Numbered from the stretch's first letter, positions 49,645 to 58,943 are shown. The stretch: DNA of 64,000 nucleotides from Paeniglutamicibacter antarcticus_C (GCF_039544305.1 NZ_BAABLK010000027.1:124001-188000), one strand, 5' to 3'. The notes: a model not told the origin generated them from the sequence alone. A program made the numbers and translations.

Positions 49645-50847
49645 ATGCATTGCGTCATATTCGTTGACCAGCATCCCGACACCCTTGGAGGCATGCAAAC
49701 CTCCGTCCGCTTGCAACGGCGCTTCCTGGAACTATCGGGTCACAAGGTCACCATCGTTTCCCCTCGCTGTCGTGGTGCGCACGCACAGGATCCCGCGGTT
49801 ATCGAACTGCCCTCGATGCCCTTGGGCCCTGGGGAGTATTCCCTGTGCATACCGGGGAAAAGTACCGACAAGGTCCTGGCGAAGGCCCTCGCCGCACGCG
49901 GGCACGCGGATGTCGTTCATGTCCAAGCAGATTTCTGGGGTGCCGTCATCGGCTATCGTTTCGCCGAGGCCCGGCACCTGCCGGTGGTGCACACGATGCA
50001 CAACCGGCTCGACGTGGGCATCGCGGCAACCATGCCGTTCCCGGGCATGGTGCAGCGTGGATTCGGGCTGGCGCAGAAAATCTTTCTGCACACCGACAGG
50101 CCCGCGGCGGTGGATGCTTGGACGTATCTCGCACGTTTCACCGACAACGCCGAATGCGTCACGGCTCCCTCGAGCCATTTCGCGAAGTTGCTACAACGTG
50201 AAGGGGTTTTCAACCCGGTGGACGTGGTACCCAACGGGATGGACGACACGATCGCCGCCGAGCTCCTGTCCCAACCACCGCAGGGACCCAATCCACGACC
50301 GAGGTTGGCCTGGGTCGGCCGGTTCAGTCCCGAGAAACGACTACTTCCCTTCCTGGACGCCGTGGCAATGGCAGACATCGATGCCGACATCCATGTTTTC
50401 GGTGACGGCGCCGACCGTGCCAAGGCCGAAGCCAAGGCCAAGGAGATGAATAACGCAACGGTCCACGTCCGCGGAAAAGTCCCGTACCGGCAAATGCTTG
50501 GCGAATTGCGCCGTGCCGACGCATTGGTCCAGACCTCCCAGGGTTTCGAGACCCAGGGGATGACCGTTTTCGAAGCAGCTGCGCTGGGCACCCCCTCGCT
50601 GCTCAGCGACCGCAACATCGCCCAAGATCTGCCGCGAGGAGGCTACTGGCTGACCCGCGACGACTCGATCCAGACGCTGGCCAAGACCCTTGATCACTGT
50701 GTCGCGCAGATCAAGGACGGCAGCGGCCCGGACACGGCTTCCTTCGACCCGGAGTCGTTTCTGCAAAGCCGGCAGACCGAACTCATGGTTAAGGTCTACG
50801 AGGCCGCGATCAAGGAATCCGGGGCCAGGGCCCGCCCCGGCAACTAG
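49645..50847 (+). CDS. GT4-family glycosyltransferase
   Basis: A 400-residue GT-B protein. The N-terminal half begins VIFVDQHPDTLGGMQTSVRLQ, with DVVHVQADFWG and VVHTMHNRLD. The C-terminal half has LAWVGRFSPEKRLLPFLDAVAM, VFGDGADRAKAEA and SQGFETQGMTVFEAAALGTPSLL, the EX7E-type donor site (ETQGMTVFE). ATG 49645 follows GAGAGGG. It is likely a cell-envelope sugar transferase; the acceptor is unknown. The stop overlaps that of the convergent M23 gene. It lies just after tRNA-Met and in the same direction as the other GT4 gene. Confidence 0.87.
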   Translation: MHCVIFVDQHPDTLGGMQTSVRLQRRFLELSGHKVTIVSPRCRGAHAQDPAVIELPSMPLGPGEYSLCIPGKSTDKVLAKALAARGHADVVHVQADFWGAVIGYRFAEARHLPVVHTMHNRLDVGIAATMPFPGMVQRGFGLAQKIFLHTDRPAAVDAWTYLARFTDNAECVTAPSSHFAKLLQREGVFNPVDVVPNGMDDTIAAELLSQPPQGPNPRPRLAWVGRFSPEKRLLPFLDAVAMADIDADIHVFGDGADRAKAEAKAKEMNNATVHVRGKVPYRQMLGELRRADALVQTSQGFETQGMTVFEAAALGTPSLLSDRNIAQDLPRGGYWLTRDDSIQTLAKTLDHCVAQIKDGSGPDTASFDPESFLQSRQTELMVKVYEAAIKESGARARPGN

Positions 50848-51365
50848 TCCAACGGCAGCAGGACCGATGGCCGGGTGTCGTGGATCGTGAGCAACGGATC
50901 GATGTACCGCCCGTCCAGCCGCAAGCCCCAATGCAGGCAACGCCCGGTGCAGTGGGACCCTGTCCCGATCATCCCGACCTCATCCCCGGTGCTGACAATC
51001 GCTCCGCGGGCCAACGTGCTGCGCACCGGCTCAAGGCTGGTGAGCAAGCCCGATCCGTGGTCGATGACCAGGACGGGACGGTCAACGATTTGGCCCACGA
51101 AAGAGACGATGCCGTCCGACGGTGCACCGACCCTGGCTCCGGGATTCCCGGCCAGATCTACGCCGCGGTGACCGCTGAGCCAGCGCTGGGCCGGTGGGTC
51201 GAAGGCGCGCAACACTGTCGGCACAGGATCCAGCGGCCACGCCCATGGACCGGAATGGAGCCCAGCCGGTTCCGGCGACGCGGTGGAGAGTGGGGAAGTA
51301 GCCGCGGGAACCAGCAGCAGGACGGCGCCCACCACGAAGCCCGCTAGTGCGGAAACGGTTTTCAT
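50844..51365 (-). CDS. M23-family (LytM-like) peptidase, exported
   Basis: A 173-residue protein with an N-terminal signal-type helix (KTVSALAGFVVGAVLLLVPAA). The peptidase domain has HRGVDLAGNPGARVGAPSDG (first zinc histidine and aspartate) and the final HWGLRLDGRYIDPLLTI (HxH-like motif HCTGRCLHWG). ATG 51365 is chosen because the signal begins there. It is probably secreted or membrane-anchored and acts on peptidoglycan cross-bridges, or serves as a regulator. Convergent with the glycosyltransferase gene. Confidence 0.88.
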   Translation of the reverse strand: MKTVSALAGFVVGAVLLLVPAATSPLSTASPEPAGLHSGPWAWPLDPVPTVLRAFDPPAQRWLSGHRGVDLAGNPGARVGAPSDGIVSFVGQIVDRPVLVIDHGSGLLTSLEPVRSTLARGAIVSTGDEVGMIGTGSHCTGRCLHWGLRLDGRYIDPLLTIHDTRPSVLLPLD

Positions 51366-51800
51366 GCCCCAAGCCTGGGCCGATGGCGCCTCGCTGTGGG
51401 TCCCGGCCCGGTGCGCTGTGGAAGGGCGCGCGGGTGTGAGGCACGTCCCATCAGGCGGTGCGGATGAGTCAATTTCCAGGACCTTCGCCTGTAGTACACT
51501 TGAACATGCGGTTCTCTGTGCCCTCTTGATGCCTGCGCTGAAAAGAGGACGCATGAAGCCGACTTCGCGTATGAGTCATCCATGCAACCCGATCCCCGCA
51601 AAATGTGGTGATTGGCTGTGTGTGACGCCCAGGCCCACGGTCCGAATCACTTCGGTTGTAGCCAGCGGCGGGAGCGGTCCGCCGGTCCTCTCATGCCAGG
51701 GGTTGCGTCCAATTCCGGATGTGCACCATCAACCGATAACAATGGCAGTTACCGCGGTCCAGGGATGGGCCGGCCAGCTACTGCCGGAAGGAGTTGCGAC
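51366..51800 (+). other. Gap between the M23 gene and rpsB, including the rpsB leader
   Basis: No gene is supported here. The divergent promoters of the M23 gene and rpsB must lie in this 435-bp stretch; TAGTAC near 51493 is a possible rpsB -10. The last 200 bases are GC-rich with several short inverted repeats and would form a long rpsB leader, plausibly a target for autoregulation by ribosomal protein S2. GGAAGGAG precedes the rpsB ATG. Confidence 0.4.
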
Positions 51801-52727
51801 ATGCCAGTCGTAACCATGCGCCAGCTGCTCGACAGCGGCGTTCACTTTGGACACCAGACCCGTCGTTGGAACCCGAAGATGAAGCGTTTCATCTTCACGG
51901 AGCGCAACGGCATCTACATCATTGACTTGCAGCAGTCGCTGTCGTACATCGACCGCGCCTTCGAGTTCGTCAAGCAGACTGTTGCCCACGGCGGCACCGT
52001 TCTGTTCGTTGGCACCAAGAAGCAGGCTCAGGAATCAATTTCCGAGCAGGCTACCCGCGTGGGCCAGCCCTACGTCAACCAGCGCTGGCTCGGTGGCATG
52101 CTCACCAACTTCCAGACGGTTTCCAAGCGCATCTCACGCATGAAGGAACTCGAAGAGATCGATTTCGAGGACGTAGCCGGCTCGGGCCACACCAAGAAGG
52201 AACTGCTGCTGCTCCGCCGCGAGCTCACCAAGTTGCAGACCAACCTTGGCGGTATCCGCAACCTGACCAAGACCCCTTCGGTCATCTGGGTTGTTGACAC
52301 CAAGAAGGAGCACTTGGCCATCGACGAAGCGCGGAAGCTGGGCATCCCGGTTGTTGCAATTCTCGATACTAACTGCGACCCGGATGAAGTCCAGTACCCG
52401 ATCCCGGGCAACGACGACGCCATCCGCTCCGTCAACCTGCTCACCCGCGTTGTTGCAGACGCCGTTGCCGAGGGCCTAATCGCCCGCAACAACAAGGCTG
52501 CAGGCAACACCGAAGCCCCGGCCGAGCCGCTGGCCGAGTGGGAGCGCGAACTGTTGGAGACCAACAAGACCGAGGCTCCTGCCGCTGAAGCTGCTCCGGC
52601 AGCCGCAGAAGCAGCTCCGGTTGCCGAAGAGGCACCCGCCGCAGAAGCAGCTCCGGTTGCCGAAGAGGCACCCGCCGCAGAAGCAGCCCCGGCTGCCGAA
52701 GAGGCACCGGCCGCTTCGGCCGAGTAG
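51801..52727 (+). CDS. rpsB: 30S ribosomal protein S2
   Basis: A 308-residue protein. MRQLLDSGVHFGHQTRRWNP and FIFTERNGIYIIDLQQSL open the S2 fold; HLAIDEARKLGIPVVAILDT and PGNDDAIRSVNLLTRVVADA close it by about residue 250. The last 50 residues are an Ala/Pro/Glu tail encoded by 36-bp tandem repeats, much longer than in E. coli S2. It is the first gene of the rpsB-tsf block. S2 binds the 30S head-body junction. Confidence 0.98.
   Translation: MPVVTMRQLLDSGVHFGHQTRRWNPKMKRFIFTERNGIYIIDLQQSLSYIDRAFEFVKQTVAHGGTVLFVGTKKQAQESISEQATRVGQPYVNQRWLGGMLTNFQTVSKRISRMKELEEIDFEDVAGSGHTKKELLLLRRELTKLQTNLGGIRNLTKTPSVIWVVDTKKEHLAIDEARKLGIPVVAILDTNCDPDEVQYPIPGNDDAIRSVNLLTRVVADAVAEGLIARNNKAAGNTEAPAEPLAEWERELLETNKTEAPAAEAAPAAAEAAPVAEEAPAAEAAPVAEEAPAAEAAPAAEEAPAASAE
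52611..52718 (+). repeat. 36-bp tandem repeat in rpsB
   Basis: Two identical 36-base units (52611-52646 and 52647-52682) are followed by a degenerate third (52683-52718). Each codes for the 12-residue AAPVAEEAPAAE or a variant. Copy number could vary between strains by slippage, changing the length of the S2 tail. Confidence 0.85.
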
Positions 52728-52750
52728 TCACAAAACCAAGGCCCGCAGGA

Positions 52751-52821
52751 GCCGGGGCTTCCTCCTAAGGGAAGCTCCGGCTTCGGGGACAAACCGCGGG
52801 ACGGGCCACAACGGCCCGTCC
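52751..52821 (+). terminator. Two hairpins between rpsB and tsf
   Basis: GCCGGGGCTTCC (52751-52762) pairs with GGAAGCTCCGGC (52770-52781), and GGACGGGCC (52799-52807) pairs with GGCCCGTCC (52813-52821). Neither has a T-run, so they probably reduce rather than stop read-through from rpsB into tsf. Confidence 0.55.
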
Positions 52822-52864
52822 TTCGGCGAAAAAGACCAAAACCACTTATTGAATGGGGTTGCAC

Positions 52865-53704
52865 GTGGCAAACTACACCGCTGCTGACATTAAGGCACTG
52901 CGCGAGCGCACCGGCGCTGGCATGATGGACGTCAAGAAGGCCCTCGACGAAGCCGATGGCAACGCCGAGAAGGCCATGGAGCTCATCCGCATCAAGGGCC
53001 TCAAGGGCGCCACCAAGCGCGAAGGCCGCTCGACCTCGGAAGGCCTCATTGCCGCCAAGGTCATCGACGGCACCGTCGGCGTCATGATCGAACTGAGCTG
53101 CGAGACCGACTTCGTTGCCAAGAACGAGAAGTTCATCGCCCTGGCAAACCAGGTCCTGGAAGTTGCGGTTTCCTCCGCCGCAGCCGATCTGGAAACCCTG
53201 CTGGCCGTCGACGTTGAGGGCAAGGCCCTGGCCGATGTCGTCACCGAAGAAGGCGCAGTGCTCGGCGAGAAGGTCATCGTCCGTCGCATGAGCCGCGTCG
53301 AAGGCGCAACCGTGGATGCATACCTGCACAAGACCTCGAAGGATCTGCCGGCCCAGGTCGGCGTCCTGTTCGCAGTCGACGGCGACGGCGACGGTGCTTT
53401 CACCGTTGCACATGACGTTGCAGTGCATATCGCTGCCATGTCCCCGTCGGTCCTGGGCCGCGATGGCATCGCCGCCGAGACCGTGGAGAACGAACGCCGC
53501 ATCGCTATGGAAACCGCAGTGGCCGAGGGCAAGCCCGAAGCCGCACTGCCGAAGATCGTTGAAGGGCGCCTGACCGGTTTCTTCAAGGAATCGGTGCTGG
53601 TTGACCAGGCGTTCGCCAAGGATGCCAAGAAGTCCGTGGGCGCCGTGCTCGAAGAGGCCGGCGTCAAGGCCACCGCATTCGCACGCTTCCGTGTCGGCGC
53701 GTAA
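52865..53704 (+). CDS. tsf: Translation elongation factor Ts
   Basis: A 279-residue nucleotide-exchange factor for EF-Tu. GTG 52865 gives the canonical start ANYTAADIKALRERTGAGMM followed by DVKKAL. The TDFVAKN motif and the C-terminal VLVDQAFAKDAKKSVG are intact. An in-frame ATG four codons upstream is less consistent with the family. It follows rpsB in the standard order and is closed by an intrinsic terminator. Confidence 0.97.
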   Translation: MANYTAADIKALRERTGAGMMDVKKALDEADGNAEKAMELIRIKGLKGATKREGRSTSEGLIAAKVIDGTVGVMIELSCETDFVAKNEKFIALANQVLEVAVSSAAADLETLLAVDVEGKALADVVTEEGAVLGEKVIVRRMSRVEGATVDAYLHKTSKDLPAQVGVLFAVDGDGDGAFTVAHDVAVHIAAMSPSVLGRDGIAAETVENERRIAMETAVAEGKPEAALPKIVEGRLTGFFKESVLVDQAFAKDAKKSVGAVLEEAGVKATAFARFRVGA

Positions 53705-53774
53705 CTAGTTCCATCTGCAGGTAAGTTGGTTTGCGGCGCCACGGCACCGCTGGCCAATTGCTGCACAGCTTGGT

Positions 53775-53814
53775 AAAAAGGGGGTGGCCACTTCACAGTG
53801 GCCGTCCCCTTTTT
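53775..53814 (+). terminator. Rho-independent terminator after tsf
   Basis: A 17-bp stem, AAAAAGGGGGTGGCCAC (53775-53791) with GTGGCCGTCCCCTTTTT (53798-53814), containing two G-T pairs and ending in five Ts. It separates rpsB-tsf from the pyrH transcript. Confidence 0.93.
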
Positions 53815-53915
53815 CCTGCCAGCCCCAATGGACCGCGAGTATTCCCGTGGTCCACCCAAAAGACAGCAACGACGTGGGCCGGCACCGACCCGCACGCAGG
53901 AGGAACGAGATCCCC

Positions 53916-54659
53916 ATGGACGCAACCCGTGAAACGAGCGAGCACCCACACGTACCCCGTCGTCGGAGGGTCTTGCTGAAGCTATCCGGCGAGGTCTTCG
54001 GAGGCGGCAAGCTGGGCGTCGACCCTGACACCGTGCGCGGAGTCGCCGAACAGATTGCAGCAACGGTGGGCAAGGTCGAGGTAGCCATCGTGGTCGGCGG
54101 AGGAAACTTCTTCCGCGGAGCCGAGCTCTCGGCATCCGGCATGGACCGTTCCCGCGCCGACTACATGGGCATGCTCGGCACCGTCATGAACTGCCTGGCG
54201 CTGCAGGACTTCCTGGAGCAGGCAGGCGTGGACACCCGCGTGCAGTCCGCGATCTCCATGGCCCAGGTCGCAGAGGCATACATCCCGCGCCGTGCCATCC
54301 GGCACCTGGAAAAGGACCGCGTAGTCATCTTCGGCGCCGGCGCCGGACTGCCCTACTTCTCCACCGACACCGTGGCCGCACAGCGTGCCCTGGAAGTCGA
54401 TGCCGACCTGGTGCTGATGGCAAAGAGCGGTGTCGACGGTGTCTACACCGCGGACCCGAAGAAGGATCCGAACGCAGTGAAGATCGATCACCTGACGTAC
54501 GACGAGGCGCTCATCAAGGATATCCGGGTCATGGACCAGACGGCCATGACCATGTGCAAGGACAATGGGCTGGAGATGTTGGTCTTCGGCATGGAAGGCG
54601 AAGGAAACGTCACCCGCGCCATCTTGGGCGAGGAAAACGGAACCCGCGTCACCATCTAG
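53916..54659 (+). CDS. pyrH: UMP kinase
   Basis: A 247-residue amino-acid-kinase-fold enzyme that phosphorylates UMP to UDP. VLLKLSGEVFGGG binds ATP phosphates, VVGGGNFFRGAEL binds UMP, and DADLVLMAKSGVDGVYTADP is the family block. ATG 53916 is the first start near AGGAGG (53898-53903); longer frames enter the tsf terminator. It leads the pyrH-frr-cdsA block. Confidence 0.96.
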   Translation: MDATRETSEHPHVPRRRRVLLKLSGEVFGGGKLGVDPDTVRGVAEQIAATVGKVEVAIVVGGGNFFRGAELSASGMDRSRADYMGMLGTVMNCLALQDFLEQAGVDTRVQSAISMAQVAEAYIPRRAIRHLEKDRVVIFGAGAGLPYFSTDTVAAQRALEVDADLVLMAKSGVDGVYTADPKKDPNAVKIDHLTYDEALIKDIRVMDQTAMTMCKDNGLEMLVFGMEGEGNVTRAILGEENGTRVTI

Positions 54660-54758
54660 CTGCCCCAAGTCATCAGCGTTTGTGGCATAGGATTGACTGA
54701 AAGCCCAAAATCATCAGGCCGCCCCTTTTTTTGGGCAGCCGATTCAAAGGAGTAGACC

Positions 54759-55316
54759 GTGATTGAGGAAACCCTCGCCGAAGCTGCCGACAAGATGGAT
54801 CGAACCATCGAAACCGCGAAAGAGGATTTCTCCGCAATTCGCACGGGCCGCGCCCACCCGGGAATGTACGCCAAGGTCCTGGTGGACTACTACGGCACCC
54901 CGACCCCGCTGCAGCAGCTGGCGTCCTTCGCCGTTCCGGAAGCACGCACCTTGTTGATCAGCCCCTACGATGTCAGCGCACTGCGCGAGATCGAAAAGGC
55001 CCTGGGTGACTCCGAGGTCGGCGCCAACCCGTCGAACGACGGCAAGACCATTCGCGTGATCCTGCCGGTGCTGACCGAGGAACGCCGCAAGGAATACGTC
55101 AAGGTCGTGCGCGGCAAGGGCGAGGACGCCAAGGTTGCATTGCGCAACATTCGTCGCCGGGCCAAGGACTCCATTGACAAGCTCGTCAAGGACGGCGACG
55201 TCGGTGAGGACGAAGGCGCACGCGCCGAAAAGGACCTCGACGCACTGACCAAGTCCCACGCCGACGGCATCGATGACTTGCTCAAGCGCAAGGAAACCGA
55301 GCTGCTGGAAGTCTAA
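54759..55316 (+). CDS. frr: Ribosome recycling factor
   Basis: A 185-residue protein that splits post-termination ribosomes with EF-G. KEDFSAIRTGRAHPGM, VDYYGTPTPLQQLASF, PSNDGKTIRVILPVLTEERR and KVALRNIRRRAKDSID are all diagnostic. The GTG start has AAAGGAG upstream. Its TAA overlaps the cdsA ATG (TAATG). Confidence 0.97.
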   Translation: MIEETLAEAADKMDRTIETAKEDFSAIRTGRAHPGMYAKVLVDYYGTPTPLQQLASFAVPEARTLLISPYDVSALREIEKALGDSEVGANPSNDGKTIRVILPVLTEERRKEYVKVVRGKGEDAKVALRNIRRRAKDSIDKLVKDGDVGEDEGARAEKDLDALTKSHADGIDDLLKRKETELLEV

Positions 55317-56248
55317 TGTCCAATCCCACCGAGCCGAGCGAGGGAGCCGAAGAGTCCCTTTCGCAGCCGTCGCCGGATACCGGCGGGCTTGAACCGAAAA
55401 CACGACGCAGCGGCAAGGCCGAGCAGAAAAAGACCTCGAAGGCCGGCCGGGACCTCCCGGCGGCCATCGTGGTCGGGCTCGTGCTTCTGGCAGTGGTGCT
55501 TACCGGGCTGTTTTTCCTGCCGTTGGCGTTCGTCGCCACGGTCGCGATCTTCGGGGTGGTGGGCTGCTGGGAAGTTTCCCGGGCGCTGAACAGCACCGGC
55601 ATCGACACCCCGTTGGTGCCGTTGGCCGTGGGCGCGATCGCCATGCCTTTCTCCGCGTTCTACGGGGGGCTTGAATCACTGGGCATTGCGTTCACCGCCA
55701 GCGCGCTGTTGGTGTTCCTGTGGCGCATCATCGAAGGACCGGCCAAATCGGTGGCCTCGGTCGTGGCCAGCATCTTCGTGTTGTCCTGGGTGCCGCTGCT
55801 GCTGAGCTTCGCGGTTCTGGTGCTCAAGGAGCCACGCGGCTACCTGCTGCTGACCACGATGCTGCTGCTGGTGGTCTCCAATGACACCTTTGGATATCTG
55901 GTGGGTGCGCTTTTCGGAAAGCACCCGATGGCCCCGAAGATCAGTCCCAAGAAGTCCTGGGAAGGTTTTGCCGGATCCGTCGGGGGAGCGACCCTGGTCG
56001 GTATCCTGGCGGCGGTCTTCCTGCTCGATGCACCATGGTGGTTCGGGGTGCCGCTGGCCGTGGCCACCGTCGCGGCGGCAACAACCGGCGACCTTGCCGA
56101 ATCCATGGTCAAGCGGGAGCTTGGCATCAAGGACATGAGCAACATCTTGCCGGGCCACGGCGGGGTCATGGACAGGCTCGATTCGGTCGTCTTTGCGATC
56201 CCCGTGACCTATATCCTCACCATTTTGCTGATTCCCGGCGCGCTCTAG
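55316..56248 (+). CDS. cdsA: Phosphatidate cytidylyltransferase
   Basis: A 310-residue membrane enzyme that makes CDP-diacylglycerol from phosphatidate and CTP. After a charged N-terminal tail of about 50 residues there are some eight helices. The family signature reads SPKKSWEGFAGSVGG ... GDLAESMVKRELGIKDMSN ... PGHGGVMDRLDS. It supplies substrate for CDP-alcohol phosphatidyltransferases such as the one at 46452. Translationally coupled to frr. Confidence 0.95.
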   Translation: MSNPTEPSEGAEESLSQPSPDTGGLEPKTRRSGKAEQKKTSKAGRDLPAAIVVGLVLLAVVLTGLFFLPLAFVATVAIFGVVGCWEVSRALNSTGIDTPLVPLAVGAIAMPFSAFYGGLESLGIAFTASALLVFLWRIIEGPAKSVASVVASIFVLSWVPLLLSFAVLVLKEPRGYLLLTTMLLLVVSNDTFGYLVGALFGKHPMAPKISPKKSWEGFAGSVGGATLVGILAAVFLLDAPWWFGVPLAVATVAAATTGDLAESMVKRELGIKDMSNILPGHGGVMDRLDSVVFAIPVTYILTILLIPGAL

Positions 56249-56380
56249 TTCGAAGAGCTGCCCGCGATTCCCTAGGATGGGTACTTACAGGCAGGTGCGG
56301 CCCCGTAAGGGACCACGCACCATCAGCAGGAACACGATGCCGGTTAGCCGGTATGCGGAACCAAGATCAAGGAAAGAAAT

Positions 56381-56965
56381 TTGAGTCAGGAAAAGGCACA
56401 GCCGGCCCCCAGCCCATTTGAGCGCGTGGGGGAAAAAGAGTTCGGTTACAACACCAAACAGGTCGATGTCTTCCTCTCCCGTGCCCGCGCCACGTTCAAC
56501 GGCGACGGTGACGACGATTCGATTGTCACCAGCCACATGGTGCGCCGCACCGTCTTTCCGGCCCAGCGCGGTGGCTACAGTGCCCGGGAGGTCGATGGTG
56601 CACTGGATAGGCTCGAGGACGTCTTTGCCCAACGCGAACGCGACGCCCTGATCCAGTCCAACGGGGAAGACGCCTGGCTGCAACAGGTCGGAAGGCTCTC
56701 TGCGATCCTTCGCGGGCGCCTGCACCGCTCCCCGGGGGAACGCTTCCGCCGCCCCTCGCGGGCCAACGCCTCGAGCTACAACGTGCAAGACGTTGACAAG
56801 CTCTCCTCCCAGCTCATCGACTACTTCGAGAAGGACGTTCCGATGAGCGTGGATGCCGTGCGCCGCGCCGAGTTCCGTCGCGCGGAGGGCGAGCACGGGT
56901 ACGAGGAATCACAGGTCGATGCGTTCCTTGACCGCGTCGTGGAGTTGATGGCCTCCATCGACTAG
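56381..56965 (+). CDS. DivIVA-domain-containing protein
   Basis: A 194-residue cytosolic protein with three DivIVA-type repeats: GYNTKQVDVFLSRARATF (residues about 22-39), GGYSAREVDGALDRLEDVFA (about 66-85) and GYEESQVDAFLDRVVELM (about 174-191). The repeats read GYxxxxVDxFLDR. It lacks the long coiled coil of Wag31/DivIVA, so it is a small relative that may bind curved membrane or polar growth machinery. TTG 56381 has AAGGAAAG upstream. Function unknown. Confidence 0.85.
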   Translation: MSQEKAQPAPSPFERVGEKEFGYNTKQVDVFLSRARATFNGDGDDDSIVTSHMVRRTVFPAQRGGYSAREVDGALDRLEDVFAQRERDALIQSNGEDAWLQQVGRLSAILRGRLHRSPGERFRRPSRANASSYNVQDVDKLSSQLIDYFEKDVPMSVDAVRRAEFRRAEGEHGYEESQVDAFLDRVVELMASID

Positions 56966-56991
56966 CCATCGATGCGTATCCAATGGTTTTC

Positions 56992-57034
56992 ATGCTGTTG
57001 GCCCACCGGGATACCCCGGGCGGGCCAACAGCAT
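56992..57034. terminator. Rho-independent terminator after the DivIVA-domain gene
   Basis: ATGCTGTTGGCCC (56992-57004) pairs with GGGCCAACAGCAT (57022-57034), followed by TTTTTA. It lies between convergent genes; the plus-strand side has the better T-run. Confidence 0.9.
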
Positions 57035-57057
57035 TTTTTATCTCAGAAACGGGGCCG

Positions 57058-58527
57058 CTAGCGGGCTTCGGGTACGTGGAGCCGGGCCATCACGGCATCG
57101 ATGCGCCCCGGCGCACGATGCCTGGTTGCCAGGGAGACCGTGATCATCACCAGGAACGCCAGAGGCACGCACCATGCTGCCGGCTGGGCCACCAAGGCGT
57201 GCATGGATCCCGGTGTGTTGGGCAGTATGGCGGCTAGGGCCAGGGAGGAGCCGCAACCCACTGCCCCGGCCAGCATCCCGGACATCGCCCCGGCAACCGT
57301 CAGCCCGCGCCACCAGATGCCCAGCAGCAACAAGGGACAGATGGTCGCCGCGGTGAAGGCGAAGACGGAGCCGATGGCACCGGCCAGCGCGAAGGTGCTG
57401 GTGCCCAGCGCGAGCAACAGCGGCACGACCGTGGCAATGAGCGTGGAGATCCGGAATCCACGCACGGTGCCTTGGAAGAGGTCCTGGGAGATGGTTCCGG
57501 CCAGGGAGACCACCAAGCCGGAGGACGTGGAAAGGAAAGCCGCGAAAGCGCCGCCGATGATGATCGCGCTCAACGCGTCCCCGGCGCTCCCGCCCAGGAT
57601 CCGGCCGGGAAGCAGCAGCACCGTGGCATCGGCGTTCCCGCTGGTGGCCAGCTCGGGGGTGTAGGCACGGCCCAGGATGCCCAAGACAGTGGGGAAGAGG
57701 TAGAACAGGGCCAGCAGGCCCAACACGATCACGGTGGTTTTCCGCGCCGAGGGCCCGTCGGGGTTGGTGTAGAAACGCACGAGCACGTGCGGCAGGCCCA
57801 GGGTGCCAAAGAGCAGCGCAACAATCAGCGAGATGTTGTAGTAGAGGCCTTTGCCTGCCGAAGCGTCTGCGGCGGTGTCGAAGATCGCCCCGTCAAGGGT
57901 GGCCGACTCCCCGGCTAGTTCCAGGTGCAGCAGCAGGAACACCACCGGGATCGCCAAGGCGGCCAGCTTGAGCCAGTACTGGAACGCCTGGACGAAGGTG
58001 ATCGAGCGCATCCCGCCAGCCAGCACCGTGAGGCACACGATTCCCATCACCAGCACCGAGCCGATCCAGCCGGGCAGGCCGGTGCTGATGCCCATGGTCA
58101 GCGAGGCGCCGTGCAGCTGAGGGACGATATACAGCCAACAGATCACCACCACCAGGAAACTGGTGAGCCGGCGCAACTTCATCGACCCCAACCGGATCTG
58201 CGCAAAGTCCGGGATGGTGTAGGCCCGGGAGCGGCGCAGCGGGGCAGCGACGAAAAGCAGCAGCATCAGGTAGCCGGCGGTGTACCCGATGGGGAACCAC
58301 AGCGCGTCCTGCCCGGAGACTACGATCAGCCCGGCAATACCCAAGAATGATGCCGCCGAGAGGTATTCCCCGCCAATGGCGCTGGCGTTCCACCAGGGCT
58401 TCACGGTGCGTGAAGCGACATAGAAGTCCTCGGTGGTGCGGGAGAGGCGCAGCCCGTTGATCGCAATGAGCACCGTTGCCAGGCACACGAGCACCACGGC
58501 CAGCAGCGCAACGGTGGGGTTGATCAT
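57058..58527 (-). CDS. Sodium:solute symporter (SSS family, ActP/MctC-like)
   Basis: A 489-residue transporter with about 13 helices. LSRTTEDFYVASRTVKPWWN followed by ASAIGGEYLSAASFLG is the N-terminal SSS signature, and GTLGLPHVLVRFYTNPDGPSARK the central one. ATG 58527 overlaps the stop of the DUF485 gene (ATGA); a longer frame overlaps that gene. It likely carries a monocarboxylate such as acetate, pyruvate or propionate with sodium or protons. It is the last gene of an operon with its own two-component system. Confidence 0.92.
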   Translation of the reverse strand: MINPTVALLAVVLVCLATVLIAINGLRLSRTTEDFYVASRTVKPWWNASAIGGEYLSAASFLGIAGLIVVSGQDALWFPIGYTAGYLMLLLFVAAPLRRSRAYTIPDFAQIRLGSMKLRRLTSFLVVVICWLYIVPQLHGASLTMGISTGLPGWIGSVLVMGIVCLTVLAGGMRSITFVQAFQYWLKLAALAIPVVFLLLHLELAGESATLDGAIFDTAADASAGKGLYYNISLIVALLFGTLGLPHVLVRFYTNPDGPSARKTTVIVLGLLALFYLFPTVLGILGRAYTPELATSGNADATVLLLPGRILGGSAGDALSAIIIGGAFAAFLSTSSGLVVSLAGTISQDLFQGTVRGFRISTLIATVVPLLLALGTSTFALAGAIGSVFAFTAATICPLLLLGIWWRGLTVAGAMSGMLAGAVGCGSSLALAAILPNTPGSMHALVAQPAAWCVPLAFLVMITVSLATRHRAPGRIDAVMARLHVPEAR

Positions 58528-58943
58528 TTGGCGATGCTCCGGTACTTGGCCTCGTTGCGGGCCGCGGCCTTGGTGAACAGGATCGCCGAGAGCATGATCA
58601 GCGGATAGACGCCCACCCCCAGCAGCCACCAGGGCAGCGGGATGGTGGCCAGGCGGATGTTGTTGATCTGCGGCCAGGCGACGACCATCACCGCCATCCC
58701 CACCAGCAACAGCAGGAAGCCCAGCGCGACCGAGACGGCAAGGCGCAGCTGCGAGCGGATCAGCGAATGGACGTAGAAGGTGTCGGCCGCCGCCGGGGCC
58801 GAGCGGCGCACGATGTTCAGCATGGTGCCGGCAGGGGCACTGACGCGCACCCTGTTGCCCGTGGGCGGGGGCAGCATCTCATCGCCGGGCGCCACGGTGG
58901 TTTCCGGTGATGGTGGCAGGTCCCCGGGAGCGGGGTCGCTCAC
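58524..58943 (-). CDS. DUF485-like small membrane protein (YjcH-related)
   Basis: A 139-residue protein with two helices in the C-terminal half (LAVSVALGFLLLLVGMAVMV and WWLLGVGVYPLIMLSAILFT) and a proline-rich N-terminal tail. VHSLIRSQLRLAVSVALGFL is the usual start of helix 1 in proteins that precede SSS symporters. GTG 58943 overlaps the response-regulator stop (GTGA), and its own stop overlaps the symporter start. It is probably an accessory subunit of the transporter. Confidence 0.8.
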   Translation of the reverse strand: MSDPAPGDLPPSPETTVAPGDEMLPPPTGNRVRVSAPAGTMLNIVRRSAPAAADTFYVHSLIRSQLRLAVSVALGFLLLLVGMAVMVVAWPQINNIRLATIPLPWWLLGVGVYPLIMLSAILFTKAAARNEAKYRSIAK

